Shown: positions 1-12,430, numbered from the stretch's first letter. The stretch: DNA of 64,000 nt from Spirodela intermedia (GCA_902729315.2 LR746270.1:2343501-2407500), one strand, 5' to 3'. The notes: generated by a model not told the origin, from the letters alone. Numbers and translations are program-made.

Positions 1-430
1 TCGAGCTCATTGTCTCACAAAGCTGAAAACTTAAAGCCATTGTCTCTTATAGATTGGATGGAGACTTCAATCTAAATTTTGGCTAGTGTTCCAGTTCTAT
101 GGGCACCATTCCTGAGAAGATTTCCCTGGTGCAACTCGACTCTGTAACCGTAGATACCGCACTCTGTTTTGCATATAGTCGCACGATCCTCACGTCTAAA
201 ACACAGGGTCATCAAAGGTAGGTCCACCAAGACCAGAGCAAAGCATTGCAGTTCATGGTTGCTGTTTACACTGATGTACGCTGACATTCTAACTTTTTGA
301 GACTATCTCATCCGCGCGCTGAGAAATTTGGTTTTGCGCGTACGGGCTGTCAAAAAGAAAACAAGACAACCAATGATTACTCGAGGGAGGGGAATGGTAC
401 AATACATCATATATAGTATACTCAACCAAA
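1..430. repeat. Left copy of a diverged direct repeat flanking the eight-cysteine protein gene
   Basis: This segment shares a long, diverged alignment with 3426-4018, in the same orientation. Shared blocks include 'atagattggatgg' followed by 'cttcaatctaaatt', a block around 'acacagggtcatca' followed by 'ggtccacc', and 'agaaatttggttttgcgcg'. The right copy carries about 150 bp (around 3635-3785) that is missing here. The right copy lies upstream of the minus-strand gene at 2404-2751, so this copy sits where the promoter of a next tandem gene copy would be. That gene would lie left of the window, which is an inference. Confidence 0.75.
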
Positions 431-2403
431 TGGATGTCGGATGGCGAGGGCATAATCATATGTTGAATCCATGCGGACAGAAGGTCATCAAATTATTTTT
501 TAATGTTATCAAATTGAGTTTAAAGTTCCACAGTTTTGTCCGAAGGATCATCAATTTATGATTTATTTTTTCAACAGGTTTTCTTTAGAACACTGCTTTT
601 CTTTCGGACTTTTCAGTTCATATTTAACGAAGTCTAATGCACCAGCATATCATCAAGGAATTCATGCAATTATTTTAATGTTCATAAACAGATGTCTTTT
701 AATTCATGAAATGCTTCTTTTATTTTCTTCCTCTGGTTCGCATGAAAAATCGTCTTCAACAGTCCAGGTTGCCATCATTACCTTCATATTCTTCTTATCA
801 TATGTCAGCTTTGACCAATCGGTCTTCTAGTGACTTGATTTTCTGCGCTCAAAATGTCCAGCTCATTTTAAATTTATCAGTAATGGCGAAGATCATGTTT
901 CCCATCAACGTCCTAGTCAACAGCCACCTCAACTCATTCGGGTCCTTCACATTTGATCATGTTTCCCATTGGTGATGTTGGCGTGCCCTTTTGCCCCCGG
1001 AGTTATTTGAAGGACGATTAGCGATGAACATATGCGTGCGCACAACACTGAAAGAAGCTTGGGTACCTAACCATGTACCGGAATATTTTCAACTCTTAAT
1101 CCTGAAAACTTAAATACACAACCCAAAACACCAAACCACGAAAGCCGAAGCTCCCTACATCCCTTTTCTGTAATTTGAAACTTTTTTCTTCATCAGTTCC
1201 TATACCAGAGACTATGTAATAGCTTTCCTCAAGTCGCCGGCAGATCCATACTTTACGCCAGACCGCCGAAAGATGCATGGGTTCACGTTACTACGTCGTC
1301 TGTAATTCTGATCTGGATATCTTCTACAGTGTTGGTCGTGCCCGTGCTTGCTTCGCAAAATACGACCAGGCTTATGGACAGGCTCTTGGACAAGCTTTCC
1401 GTCTCTGTGACAGCTGAGTTCGCCCCATGGGCAGCGTGGAAATTCCTTTCGCACGAGCGTAGAATATCTGCAAAAGAAGAGAAACTAGTGATCATTGACC
1501 ATCGCGAGTTGCGGCATTTAATATGACGCCGGTTCGTCGCTGTCGAAAACAATGGTTAGAGGGTGTAAATCCCTTTGGCCATATTTCCGCGTATCCGTGC
1601 ATCCACGGACAAAACCTTCTACCAGAGGTCAAGTGGGACTGTCCATTTCAGTTCAACCACTCCATTCGATGGACGGTTTTAAGATCCGGACGACGTTTCA
1701 GTGCCTTTCCTCTTAAGATTGAGAACACGACGAATGTGATGAACGTCATTTCTTCAGTTCATTTCCATACCCGGGCCAGTCAACCGGAGAGAGCTACAGT
1801 CCAGCTCGCGGCTTATGTTTCTAGAGCGGTTACCACTCAAATGCGGCGAGTAACTTAATTTTGCAGTCCCACAACCCATGCAAATGGCCTACGCACGTAC
1901 GACGAATTCCACCACAGGACTACGCAACCCACGCTCGCATTTGGAGGTGCCTTTCCGTAAAGTTCATCATGAAGCTCGTGTAGTGGACCTCAGCCAACTC
2001 GTATGAAGAGCTACTCCGTCGCATGTCATTAGACTGCATTGGGATAAGAGTGCAAAGGCGGCAGATCTGTCCTCTGACGGTTTCGAGGGTATCATCTAAA
2101 CCGCATTAAGCCATAGTTTAAAGGGAATAACCTGACTGAAGCCCGACAAACGACAGCCGTTCACGCGGGACACCATTTCAGACGCATCACAACGGAAACA
2201 TATTTATTACGATCACAGTTATGTTCTTGCGGGTGGGACCTGAAAAGAGGCGAACAGGGTCTCTCCCGTCCCCATACAGCTCAAGCTACATTACTGGTGG
2301 GTGAAAACAAGCGTAGACCACAGCGAAACCACAGTAGGAATACTCCATAGGGCGGCCAAGGATGAAGGGGGATCTTCTCCGGCACTGAGTGTTCTGCTGT
2401 AGA
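431..2403. other. Intergenic DNA, no supported gene
   Basis: Short open frames occur on both strands (for example 1523-1858 plus), but none resembles a known family, carries a recognisable domain, or shows a splice structure. Base composition is balanced, more GC than the AT-rich desert that starts at about 4300. It forms the 3' flank of the eight-cysteine protein gene and part of the presumed duplicated unit. Confidence 0.5.
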
Positions 2404-2751
2404 TTATGAACAAGTCAGGAGAGGCACTTGCTTGCCGCAGTAAGTCAGCAGAATACCGATGTCACCGGGAATGGTAACGTTGAGGCCAAGGAAGCCAAGC
2501 TTTATCGCAATGCAGAGGCAACTGGACGCCTGCTGACTCGTGAGAGCCGAGAACAGATTGCAACAGGTTGTGTTGAGGGGCCCGGTGAGTCCGTCGATTT
2601 TGATGAGGTTGAGCACAACACCACAGACGCCTAGTTCGACGGTTTGGCTTAGGCATTGGGTGACAGTGGTGACCAGTTGCGCAGAGGCGAATGTGCAGAA
2701 CAGTAAATTCAAAAGGAGGAATGCTGCCGTGGCTTGAGTCTTCGTGGCCAT
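2404..2751 (-). CDS. Eight-cysteine, 14-kDa proline-rich/hydrophobic seed protein-like secreted protein
   Basis: This is a single-exon gene for 115 aa. The start is the ATG at 2751, in MATKTQATAAF; the frame is open a little further upstream but only from a TTG codon. Residues 1-24 form a classic signal peptide (hydrophobic FLLLNLLF core, ASA-Q cleavage site). The rest is an eight-cysteine domain with Cys at 33, 43, 63, 64, 78, 80, 105 and 114, in the C-C-CC-CxC-C-C order of the hydrophobic-seed/non-specific lipid-transfer superfamily. Family members (DC2.15, HyPRPs, 14-kDa proline-rich proteins) are exported to the cell wall or surface and are thought to bind lipids. The proline-rich linker that usually follows the signal peptide is absent, so only the signal peptide and eight-cysteine domain remain. 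Flanking direct repeats suggest a tandem family. The exact ligand and role cannot be read from sequence. Confidence 0.93.
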   Translation of the reverse strand: MATKTQATAAFLLLNLLFCTFASAQLVTTVTQCLSQTVELGVCGVVLNLIKIDGLTGPLNTTCCNLFSALTSQQASSCLCIAIKLGFLGLNVTIPGDIGILLTYCGKQVPLLTCS

Positions 2752-2855
2752 GGTACCGGAAAAGGAAGAAGTCAAGACGTGTGGTTGATTTGGTTCGAGT
2801 TTGACAATGGAGCAGGAGAGGGAATGCCTGAGACATTACAAAAACACTTCGGACG

Positions 2856-2864
2856 TTTTTATAG
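2856..2864 (-). promoter_or_regulatory. TATA box of the eight-cysteine protein gene
   Basis: On the minus strand this reads CTATAAAAA in a GC-richer setting, about 105 bp upstream of the ATG at 2751. A transcription start about 30 bp downstream would leave a 5' leader of about 75-80 nt, normal for this family. No other TATA-like site fits better. Confidence 0.65.
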
Positions 2865-2892
2865 ACACCTCCGAGGGGAGTGCACCCCAAAT

Positions 2893-3425
2893 CCGACCAT
2901 TAAGTCGCCAGCAATTGGAACCCTGTTGATCAGGGTGGCAGTTCGGAAGCTGGCATCTCCAATCAAAGCGGTGCGGAAACATAACCCACGGCTGCAAGTT
3001 TTAGAGCCAAACTCAACTATCCATGCCGGTGGCAGAAATCTGTCGCTGTATTTCTGGACGTTTTGGCCCTCCTCCGCCTGCGAGTCCGGCGGCGAAGACT
3101 AGCCTCACAGCCATTTTTGATCGCTATAATCGCACAAAGGAACGCCACCTTACCCTTGATGCGTGAGGGTATCCTTTGACATTGCATCCACAGCATAAAG
3201 GGAATGGTAGCCCTCCATAAGGCGGTCATGTGTCCGTTTTGAGGTCTCAGTGATTACGCACCGACAGTGGGCAACAGATTAGCATCGGTGGGACCTTACC
3301 TCAGTTCAAAACATGAGTTGGCAAATTTATTGGATTAGCCAGAAATCCTAAATGTACGTCAGCGTCGGGGCAGTTGTGGTGTAAAAGCAGAATATCTCCG
3401 TCGTCAATGGTCAGACGTCATCGAC
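2893..3425. other. Upstream flank of the eight-cysteine protein gene
   Basis: This is non-coding upstream sequence between the TATA region and the right repeat copy. No gene or recognisable repeat is seen. It probably holds upstream promoter elements, but none stands out. Confidence 0.4.
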
Positions 3426-4018
3426 GTCATTCCGTTACGAAGACGAAAACTCAAAGCCCTGGTCTCTCGATAGATTGGATGGAAACTTCAATCTAAATTG
3501 TTGTCTAGTGTTCAAGTTGCATGGTCACGATTCCTGGGAAGATTTCCTTGGTCGAACTCGACTGTATGACCGCAGACTGCAAGCCCTGTTTTGCAAGTAG
3601 TCCTATGTTCCTAGCGTCCAAAAAACTTTGAGGTCACCATGGCAGCTGTTCAAAACTAGTCGCTACTGTGCATGGCCATTTCTATGGTTCACAGTTCAAG
3701 AGAGGCGACAGAAGACACTCTGGTACATTTTCCCTTGCGGCCTTACAGTGGTGCGAGGTGGCCGAAAATCAACACAGGGTCATCAGAAGTTGGTCCACCG
3801 AAACCAGAGGAAACAGTCGCAGCTGATGGTTGCCCTTTACATTTGTCCACGCTGGGATTCTATCTTTTGAAAACACCCCCATCTGCACACTAAGAAATTT
3901 GGTTTTGCGCGCAGCAACGGTCAAAAAGAAACCAAAACAGCCCGTCATTTCAGGGGGGAAGGGGAATGAATATCTCAATTGTACTACAATACGTCGTATA
4001 TAGCACACTCAATGTAAT
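3426..4018. repeat. Right copy of the diverged direct repeat upstream of the eight-cysteine protein gene
   Basis: This is the partner of 1-430, same orientation, offset by about 3.4-3.55 kb, with many substitutions and an extra block of about 150 bp near 3635-3785. The ends do not carry a clear TG...CA pair, no primer binding site follows either copy, and the enclosed DNA holds an ordinary host gene rather than gag-pol. A segmental tandem duplication therefore fits better than a pair of LTRs. Confidence 0.75.
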
Positions 4019-4292
4019 GCAAGTTCAGCGCGAACAGCATTAGACGCTGAATTCACTAGGGAACATGGTCACGAATCATTCATTCCAATTGATTAATTCA
4101 CATGACCTTGGCATCCAACAAGATTATTGTGACAGTCTTCCACTCCACACTGATTACTTAAAGCTAAAAGCATAGAAGAATCTCTAATCCAAACAAACCA
4201 CTACAAAAACTTGATCCTACAGCAGGTGGCCATTCAAACAGACTATAACTAGCTCTTTATCGCCTAAAAAGTAGGACCCATTAATGAGTTTA

Positions 4293-4795
4293 CATTATCA
4301 TGTGTTATTCATTTATTAATAATATATTTTAAGCCTTTACTCATGAAAAATATACTTATATTTATGTTGAATTGAGAAAATTAGTTTTTAGTTGGTTAAT
4401 ATAACTTTTTTGTTAATTATGTGAATTTATATAATTTTTATAATCATATTTTGAGATAAAATAAAGAGAAATATATATATATAACTTTTTCACTAATTAT
4501 ATTTTTCAATATTAAAATATTAATTAATTTTCGTAATTCTATTACTAAGTGACTAATAATGATTTAAGTTGAGGGGTGCATGTCTTTATTATCATAAGTT
4601 AATAATTTATTAATAATAAATTTTAAGTCTTAACTCATGATAAATAAACTTATATGTATGTTAAATTGAGAAAAGTGATTTTTAGTTAATTAATGTGAAA
4701 TTTTTAGCTAATTATGTAAATTTATATAATATTTAGAATCTTTATAATTATTATAATCATGTGTTTGAGATAAAATGAGGAAAAATAAATAAAAT
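4293..4795. repeat. Two copies of an AT-rich dispersed repeat
   Basis: Copy 1 (about 4293-4475) and copy 2 (about 4587-4795) share a series of blocks: an 'attaataat' stretch, 'ttttaagcctt' or 'ttttaagtctt', 'aactcatga', 'ttgagaaaa', and 'gagataaaat'. A third, partial copy lies at about 6350-6470. In copies 2 and 3 the similarity extends into a 'ggttggaagcacaattaag'-like tail (4838 and 6457). The family is unrecognised; it is probably transposon-derived. Confidence 0.6.
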
Positions 4796-4799
4796 ATAA

Positions 4800-6350
4800 A
4801 AAAAAGGGTGACCCACTGAGCAATTAAGCCCGCAAGCAAGTTGGAAGCACAATTAAGAGACTTGCTGACCAGCCTACCCTACAAGGAGGTTGGAAGCAAA
4901 GTAAATTTTTGGGGGGTATAATAAGTGTAGGTCCTTAAATGATTGAATAATTCAAGAGGGAGGGGGGGTTGAATTGACTTTTACTATTTCTAAAAATATA
5001 TAATTTATATCTTTAAAGAAGTAAGCCAATAGAAAACAATTCACAACAGGTTTTACAATGGTTTGGTCAATTCTTTTGACCTACATCCTCTTTTGAGGAC
5101 TCCACTTTGTTTCTACTATTCTTTCTCATAATACACACTTGATTTTAAGGAAATTAAGAACCTTTTACATTTTCAAGCTCCACGAGCTTGTGACCAACCA
5201 ACTTAGAACTCTAAGCTTAGAGTTCCTAAGTCCCTAGGCCTCCTCATTACAAGCACACCACAAGTGCTTCAACAAACTATGTGATTGTGTTGATAACACA
5301 CCACAAGTGTCTCAACCAGTCCACAATACACCACAATAGTTTACAATCACAAAATGTAATGAGGAACAATTTTATCGTAACTTTCAATTATTCTATTGTG
5401 TTCACCACAAATTGTTGGTGTTGAAGAATATTTGAAGATGTTGGGTTGAAGGAGAAAGCTTTTGAGTCGTTGGAGAGACATCTGAAGCTTTCTTGAATCG
5501 ATGTATTTCATCCTTGAACTTTGGAAAGTGAAGGCATGTGAATGGGAAGAAGAGATGTATTTTGAGCAACAATTGTCACTTGAAATCATATATTTTCTTT
5601 TACCCTCGAATCTAGACAAAGCATCTTATTTATTGGTAGGATGGGTTGCCCCCTCTTTCTCCTTATCAGGTCAAACAACAAGCTAAAATGGGCCTTAAGC
5701 ACATGGATCTTGAAAAATACAAAAATAGTAATCAGAAAGAGTGAAAAATTCATAACTCTCTTGATACTTTGAATATTTTGGAAGGATTTTCAGTCCTAAA
5801 TTCCTATTTGAAACAGCTTTCCATTGAGTTGTCATGCTTATATCTGTTGCATATTTTTTGAGATAAAATTACTTCAATATAAAAGGTCATGTTGATTGAC
5901 CATTCTACCCTTGGTAAATATATGAGGTCAATCTTATAAAATCAAATCAACATTTTAATAATTCTCTCCTAAATTTATTTCTCATGATTCCTTATTCAAA
6001 GATCCTTTTATTAATTACTCACATCTTTATATTGTTGAAGCCATTTGATACAAAAATTTAAATATTAATATTTACATGTGAGATGATTGTATCTTTACCT
6101 CGCATATACTTTTTATTATCTTTATGTCCAATTCATATAAAAGTCATAAATATGAAAAAAATTAAGTCATATAATCTAGTCCTCAAAACAATATCCAAGT
6201 AATTTAAACATCAATATATTTACCATGTTAATCGTACATTCAAGTCACATCAAATATCATCAATTTTAAGATAATTAAGTCAATGTCTAAAAATCATCAA
6301 AATTATCTTTTCTCTTCTAAAGTTAATCCATAACTCAATAATAAGTATTC
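4800..6350. other. AT-rich gene-free DNA, probably an old transposon insertion
   Basis: No gene is seen. A run starting near 4953 (agggagggggggttgaattg) followed by A/T-rich DNA and repeated 'cacaccacaagtg' motifs (5250-5330) has the look of a non-coding transposable-element internal region. No coding domain could be recognised on either strand. The segment is bracketed by two copies of the dispersed repeat described at 4587 and 6350. Confidence 0.35.
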
Positions 6351-6470
6351 ATTATCATGAGTTAATAATTTATTATTAATATATTTTAAGCCTTAACCAA
6401 TGATAAATATATTTATATTTATGTTAAATTAAAAAGTGATTAAAAATTTAGTTGGTTAGAAGCACAATCA
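6350..6470. repeat. Third copy of the AT-rich dispersed repeat
   Basis: This is a partial copy of the repeat at 4293-4795, recognised by its 'ttattattaatatattttaag' type core (here written only in part: 'atattttaagcc') and the tail 'ggttagaagcacaatcaag'. Same orientation as the other two copies. Confidence 0.5.
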
Positions 6471-7841
6471 AGTAGAGCCACAAGTAGGAGGCTCAAGTGA
6501 TCAGGCATGGGACAACAATTGACGGGGCACATGTGCATCACTCTCATTCCACATCACTAGTGGTTAATCGCGCATGGGACAAGAAGTGGTGGTACACACA
6601 TGAAAGGATTATATTGACCATAGGTATTATTATATATTCATCTCAAAACTCAAAAAATAATTGATGTGGGACTAAGCTTGTGTCACTGTTCACTAATAGA
6701 TTTCTAATCATTTTAATACCTAAACTATTCTTGATTTATAAGAATGAGATATCCTTATGATGTCACTTGACAAGGATATTTACATACTTATTAAACTCTC
6801 TCTCATACATGCAAGAGATTGGTGAGGGTTTAAATCCCATTAAAGCCAAAATTGATATTTTTATTTGATTAAATCATAATTTTTATATTAGAATCACTCA
6901 ATCAACAATAAAATTATCATCAATATAATTTGCAAAGTATTGTTATCAACTATTTGAATGATTATGCATGAAAAGATCATGAATCTATTGATTAAATCAT
7001 CTTTGATTGATCAACAAATAACTTATCATCTGGAAGATTATCTTCTTTCAACAGACCTAAGGATGAAACTTTCTAAAATGCACCTCACCTCCATCAAGCT
7101 TATCTCTGTCGGGTGACAATCATTGGAGATCCAAAAGTTACTATTTTTTTGCTACATCAGATGACAACCGTTAGAGATGATTTATTCACCTATTTCATTG
7201 ATTACTAAACTTTACAAGAAGATTAAGAGATTTCTCACATCATCCATATTTAAAGAGAGCCTTTAAGGCTATAGACATTAAACAATAATCCTCTCAAACA
7301 CTCAAAATTTTGACGATTGCTGCTATGAAGTCAAAACTCTACTTTTACTATTTTAAATTTAACACTTACTTAATTTATTGACATTTCATATGATTTCAAG
7401 TTTCAAAAATCTTCTTTATTCAATTACAAATCTTCTAACTTTTACATATCTTAATTTCATCAATTAAACATCTATAATTGATGACATATTTTAAAATACT
7501 TTCACTAGAATTATATTTATCATGAGTGCTAATGCTATTTTGACTTTTATACATATTTTTTTCTTTTTCACAAATTTTTAAATATATTTTATCTTCAACA
7601 TTTAGTCTTAAATTTATAATAAATTATGTTCTTGGAGAAAAAGTTTTGAAATATTATCATATATTATCTTACATCCATGTGATTGATTTTCATTTTTTTA
7701 TTATTTTTAGAAAAATTTATCAAATTATAATTAATTTATTTTACTATCATATTTCTAAAATTTTAAAAATTTGTATTTTCTATTTTTATAAAATTTAAAT
7801 TTACATGATTTATTATACAAAAATTAGGTCACGTTGATTTT

Positions 7842-7860
7842 TGGCACCATTACTGGGGAT
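7842..7860 (+). mobile_element. Decayed tRNA-Asp primer binding site of a Ty3/gypsy retrotransposon
   Basis: The sequence TGGCACCATTACTGGGGAT differs from the standard plant PBS complementary to the tRNA-Asp 3' end (TGGCGCCGTTGCCGGGGAT) only by transitions of the type left by cytosine deamination. This PBS is typical of the Athila/Tat group of Ty3/gypsy elements. A 5' LTR should end just upstream, perhaps covering part of 6470-7830, but I could not define its ends. A gag remnant follows about 400 bp downstream in the expected direction. Confidence 0.7.
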
Positions 7861-8229
7861 ATATTACACAATATTTAGTATTTTTTATTTTTATCTTAGA
7901 GTACACAAAATAAATCTAATTCTTATTTTTATTTTCTTCCTATAAAAAAAAATGAAGAGCAACAAGGCAAGGGTTGGATTAAACTGAAGGATGGTAATAA
8001 TTATTAAAATTTATCCTCAAATTTATAAATTTGTATGTATGGTAGAAGATCTTTTACATTAAAAGTTAGAAAACTCTTTCACTATTTCACCTAAAACTAA
8101 AAATTTGAAAGAGAAATCAATTTTGATGGATCTTGAAGATAGTATAAGTAAAACTAAGAATAATTTTATGACCATGAAAAATCATTATTTCTATAATTCA
8201 TATTAATGACCATCTAATATTAAAGTCTC

Positions 8230-8472
8230 ATTAGCACCTACGGTTAAATTAAAAATAAATCTATATTTTTTTATTTACTTCTTAATTTTATAGATTACTT
8301 TTAGAGAAACCTTATCAATATTTAGAAATTTTTCATATGATCTATGATTTAGTTAATATCCCTCAACTTATACCAGAAATTGTTAAGATAAAATTATTTC
8401 CACATACACTTAGGGACAAGGCTAATTGTTAGCTATCCGCATTAGATGTATCATTTATTACTTGCGCTCTAC
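8230..8472 (+). pseudogene. Broken gag of an Athila/Tat-like Ty3/gypsy element
   Basis: From 8304 the plus strand reads without interruption into a segment containing KPYQYLEIFHMIYDL and then IKLFPHTLRDKANC, followed by a TAG stop at 8430-8432 and LSALDV. The pattern of aromatic residues, then 'LFP-SLRDKA--WL', is the conserved core of the plant retrotransposon gag domain. The stop falls exactly where the family has tryptophan (TGG to TAG). Weaker similarity continues upstream to about 8230, with stops. No protease, reverse transcriptase or integrase is seen downstream, so the element is truncated and dead. Confidence 0.75.
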
Positions 8473-8479
8473 TTCACAT

Positions 8480-11400
8480 CGATATGTGTCAGTATATTGT
8501 CTGCAAACTTTTAGATATGTAGAAGAGGAAACAAAGTCTTATAAATAAAAATAATTTAAATATATAATAAATTACATAAACCATAATAGATATATGTACT
8601 TTATGTGGACATGTTTAAAGGTTTCATTGTTATTTAATTTAACTTCTAATATAAAATAATTATTTTGACCTTAAGTTGATTTTCCTCAACTAATATGGCT
8701 TAGATCATCTTGTAATCTAGTTCCATTGTTCTAAGCTTATCAATTTACTCTTGTGTCCATTTCTTTCATTATAAAAACTAAGCTCCCAAAGCCAACACAA
8801 GAGGTCTTGTAGTTACTAACTTTTACCTAAGCATTTGATACTCCAAATTTGAAGAGAATACACTAATAAAAGGTATGAAAGGCATTGGAGGTGAAAACAT
8901 GATAATGGCATTGAATCCTTAGTTTGAACCCATCATTAGTCTTCATTTAAATAGGGTTTTGTGATTTTTGTCTTTCATATCTAATAACCTTAGCTTTTCA
9001 TGTCATATTTACCCTTAGTATTGCACATAGTATGTAGGTATGACATGTGGGCAATATTTAAGGACTAATGGTCATTGATTTTAGGGCAATTACAAATGAA
9101 GAAGAGGCCAACTTCCACAAAAGATGCTTATCTACTAGGTGATAGGCTTTCATCTTCTTATCTTGCTCTATCCCATCTGCCATCTTTTATTACTCATCAT
9201 CCATCCCTCCAAGATGTTTCCTCCCATGTGCTTTTTAGTTTTTCATATCCAAGAGTCCCCTCTATCTTCTTCTCAACAATCTCTCCTAACCTTTCTTTGC
9301 GTGTTCAATTTATTGCCACAATGCAATTTGCATCCACCTATCTACTTACATCCAATTATGTGTGTCCACATACACCTCTTATTCACATTCTCTCATATAT
9401 ATACAATTATATTTTCATCTACCAACTAATGCCAATAAACATATGTCCTTATTTGTTTTTCTTACTGAAATTAGATTGCAATGGTTATTCCTTAACATGT
9501 CAAGTGAATCCATTTAGCTGAATCTTAACATCTATGTCCCAACCAAATGTACCTTATTGGAAACTTTATTTTTCTATGGAAAAGAATTTAGTATTTGAAC
9601 AATTTAATTTGACAGCAATGTTTGAAGTCATTGTAGATATTGGGTTACATATCTTAATCGCTACAAATTACAAATTTTAAGTGTACATATTATGATTTAA
9701 TTATTTGTACTTTTAAAGTGTCTATTTTACTATGCAAATATAACTAGTTGGAATATTGATTATAACATCAACTTAGTTAGAAGACCAGCTAGATGAATTC
9801 AACTAAAACATTAAATTGGTAGAGTTTCAGAACTTTTAGTACTCTAAAAAGTTTACAAGTACACAAAATTATGATTAGCTCACTACAAGTTCTTAATTTA
9901 TCACATGCATGTACAAAAAAGCTTTCATGACTAATCTATTCATTACAACCATCATAAATCAAGGCTCAGAAATTGAATTGTGAAGTAATCTTATGTCTCA
10001 AATAATAAGTACAACTAAATCTCAAATATTTTCATAAAAATAGAGATGCTAAGAAGATAAATAAGTTGCAGAAAATAGTTAGGAAATTCAAACAATTAGA
10101 TTTGATATTGACTTTACAACATTAACAAGTGTTTCCTTAAGTCAAATTTCAAGTATTGATGCGATAGACAATGATCTGACATCTAGCTTTTATTACCTAG
10201 TGCAAAATGACCATTGAGAGTGTTTCAAAATTCACTCTATGATAAGGTGACTTCATCCCACACAAAGGAAAAAGAAATAGAGAAACATAAGATTAATATT
10301 CACAATTTAATCTATCCATACAAACCCAAAGGTCATTTGAGAACTCAAAAGAAAAAGAAGACCAGATAGTAAACACATTATACAAATAATTCATTCCCTT
10401 GATATGATGCTACATAACTAAAAATGGAAGGATTTGAATCTAACAAACCATGAAGAACTTAAGTTGGAATTTCACCAAGATTGTCCCTGGTTGTGTGAAT
10501 TAATATGATAATATTTGATGCTTTCATACATCAATTACTAGTGTCATGTGCTTAAATTTTAAAGTCCATTAGCACTTAGCTTAGAAAACACCTTGAGCTG
10601 TATCACAGGCTAAAGCTAAGAACTAAATAAAACAATGACTCTCGAAAAGCAATCTGGTTGCTGATCTTGTAAGCACTTGACCAAGTGATGGCTCAACACT
10701 TATTTGGCTACTAGCTATGTGAGAAATATAGTTGTCCATAATCTAACTGCTATCTAACTACCTCTTTATTTAGTAGCAATTATGTTGATTACCAAATAGT
10801 TATCCAATTAGTACTTATGTGGGCTCTAGAGAGGTTTGCAGCCTAGCAATTGTCTTATTTCTAGTTTTGTGAGCATTAAGGTGATTGATAGTCCAACAAT
10901 TATTTACTATTTTGGACACAAATACTTAGACATAATCTTCAAAGAAAATTAGTAGAACTCAAGGAGTAAGAGTCCTCAAAATAGTATATGTATGTAGGAA
11001 TTTGAACCACTTTCAAAATTGAGTTTCACTAGGGGCTGAACTCTTATAACCCTTCACTCAAAACTATTCCTAAATCCACCATTTTAGAATGTCAACTATT
11101 GATTGCAATGATTGGCTCTCATGAGTGATAAGCCAGACTTATCATAAGTTTAACTACAAATTAATGTAAAATTTTACTACAAGTGATAATTTCATAAAGA
11201 ATGAACGATGACAATTTTGATATAGAGAATAATTAATTTGTCTTGATATTTTTATATCTTCGTGTAGAATCTCTCTGAATGTTAAAGACTTATCCTTGAT
11301 TTCTAGTTGGAATGAAAATAATTTCTTCATTAGATTCCCATCCCAATTTCACATCTTTGTAATTGTGTTTTTAACTTTTGAATTATGATCAAAATTATTA

Positions 11401-12430
11401 TTGTAGAAAGCTGAAAAATGTTAGCAAAAAGGCACAAGAGAATAGATGATCAAGTGGTGTTCAAATGGACAAGAAAGGGTTAATTTATATTATATAATTT
11501 TGATCATGTATTTCTTTTTTTCCACCTCTTCAATATTCTCTCTAAAACTTAAAAAATGTGACATAACCATCTAGCATGATGCCTCATTTACATCTTTTGG
11601 ATATATCCTTTACATCTAAACATGTAATATATGTCTTCAAGAATCAATTCAGCTAATATATTCAGTTTCAAGATTATTTGCATATGACATTATATTCATA
11701 TTTTCCCATCACTTTAAATTACATAAATAAATATTTTTTGTTCCCCAACAAACAATATTGATAATTATGATTGTATCCTTTACAATATTGTTTGTCCTTT
11801 CCAATCTAGTGGTGTAATCCTTAATTTAGATTGAAAATATATCCACTAAATAAAATTATGCTTTTGAACATATTTTTATATATTTCACCAATCTCAAATT
11901 GTATGATTGTACCAACACTTTTTAAACGTGATAATTATGTTTTCAAGGATCTCATAATCATTACTTAGATATAACTATGATTTTATCACTAAATATGCAT
12001 GTCCAAGTGAGTCATCTTATATTTAATCAAATATAACTATGATTTTATCATTTGATTATACATATGAGGATCGGTAATCATCATAACATTTTAGGACGAT
12101 AAGGACTCTTAAAGGTAAAATATCCATCTTTCATTTATCTTGACTACAAAAAAATATGCACCACAAAAATGAAAAAATTAAAACCCCATCAGTTCAATTA
12201 GATTTCATGTTATAATTTTGTACATCATATTCTAATATCTTAGCAAAGTCTATTCACGGTTACTCCTCAATATCTTTGAATATTCTCTAAGCTCGTGATT
12301 ATAACATCTTCTCCAAGTTTCTCATTGGTTGGTCTCAACGCATTGTTTGGTCTAAGGTAGAATGGGAACTAGAATATGCTCCATAATCATCGTGCGCCAT
12401 TTGTCACCTCAACTCTGAAAGAGTTTCTAC
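8480..12430. other. AT-rich gene desert
   Basis: Nearly 4 kb without a supportable gene. The longest open frame (9075-9521, 148 aa) is low-complexity, hydrophobic/serine-rich and matches nothing I recognise. Minor internal duplications exist, such as 'atataactatgattttatca' near 11970 and again near 12036. No coding transposon domain could be read on either strand. Confidence 0.5.

Noticed and set aside
1-4018. Direct repeats at 1-430 and 3426-4018 as LTRs of a retrotransposon
   Set aside because: No TG...CA ends, primer binding site, polypurine tract or gag-pol between them; the internal DNA holds an intact host gene on the opposite strand.
6815-6850. A tRNA-like B box ('gggtttaaatcccatt') as a tRNA or SINE
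   Set aside because: No matching A box, no cloverleaf pairing and no poly(A) tail.
9075-9521. 148-aa open frame in the AT-rich desert as a gene
   Set aside because: Low-complexity Ser/Leu/Ile/His composition, no domain, no promoter or splice context.
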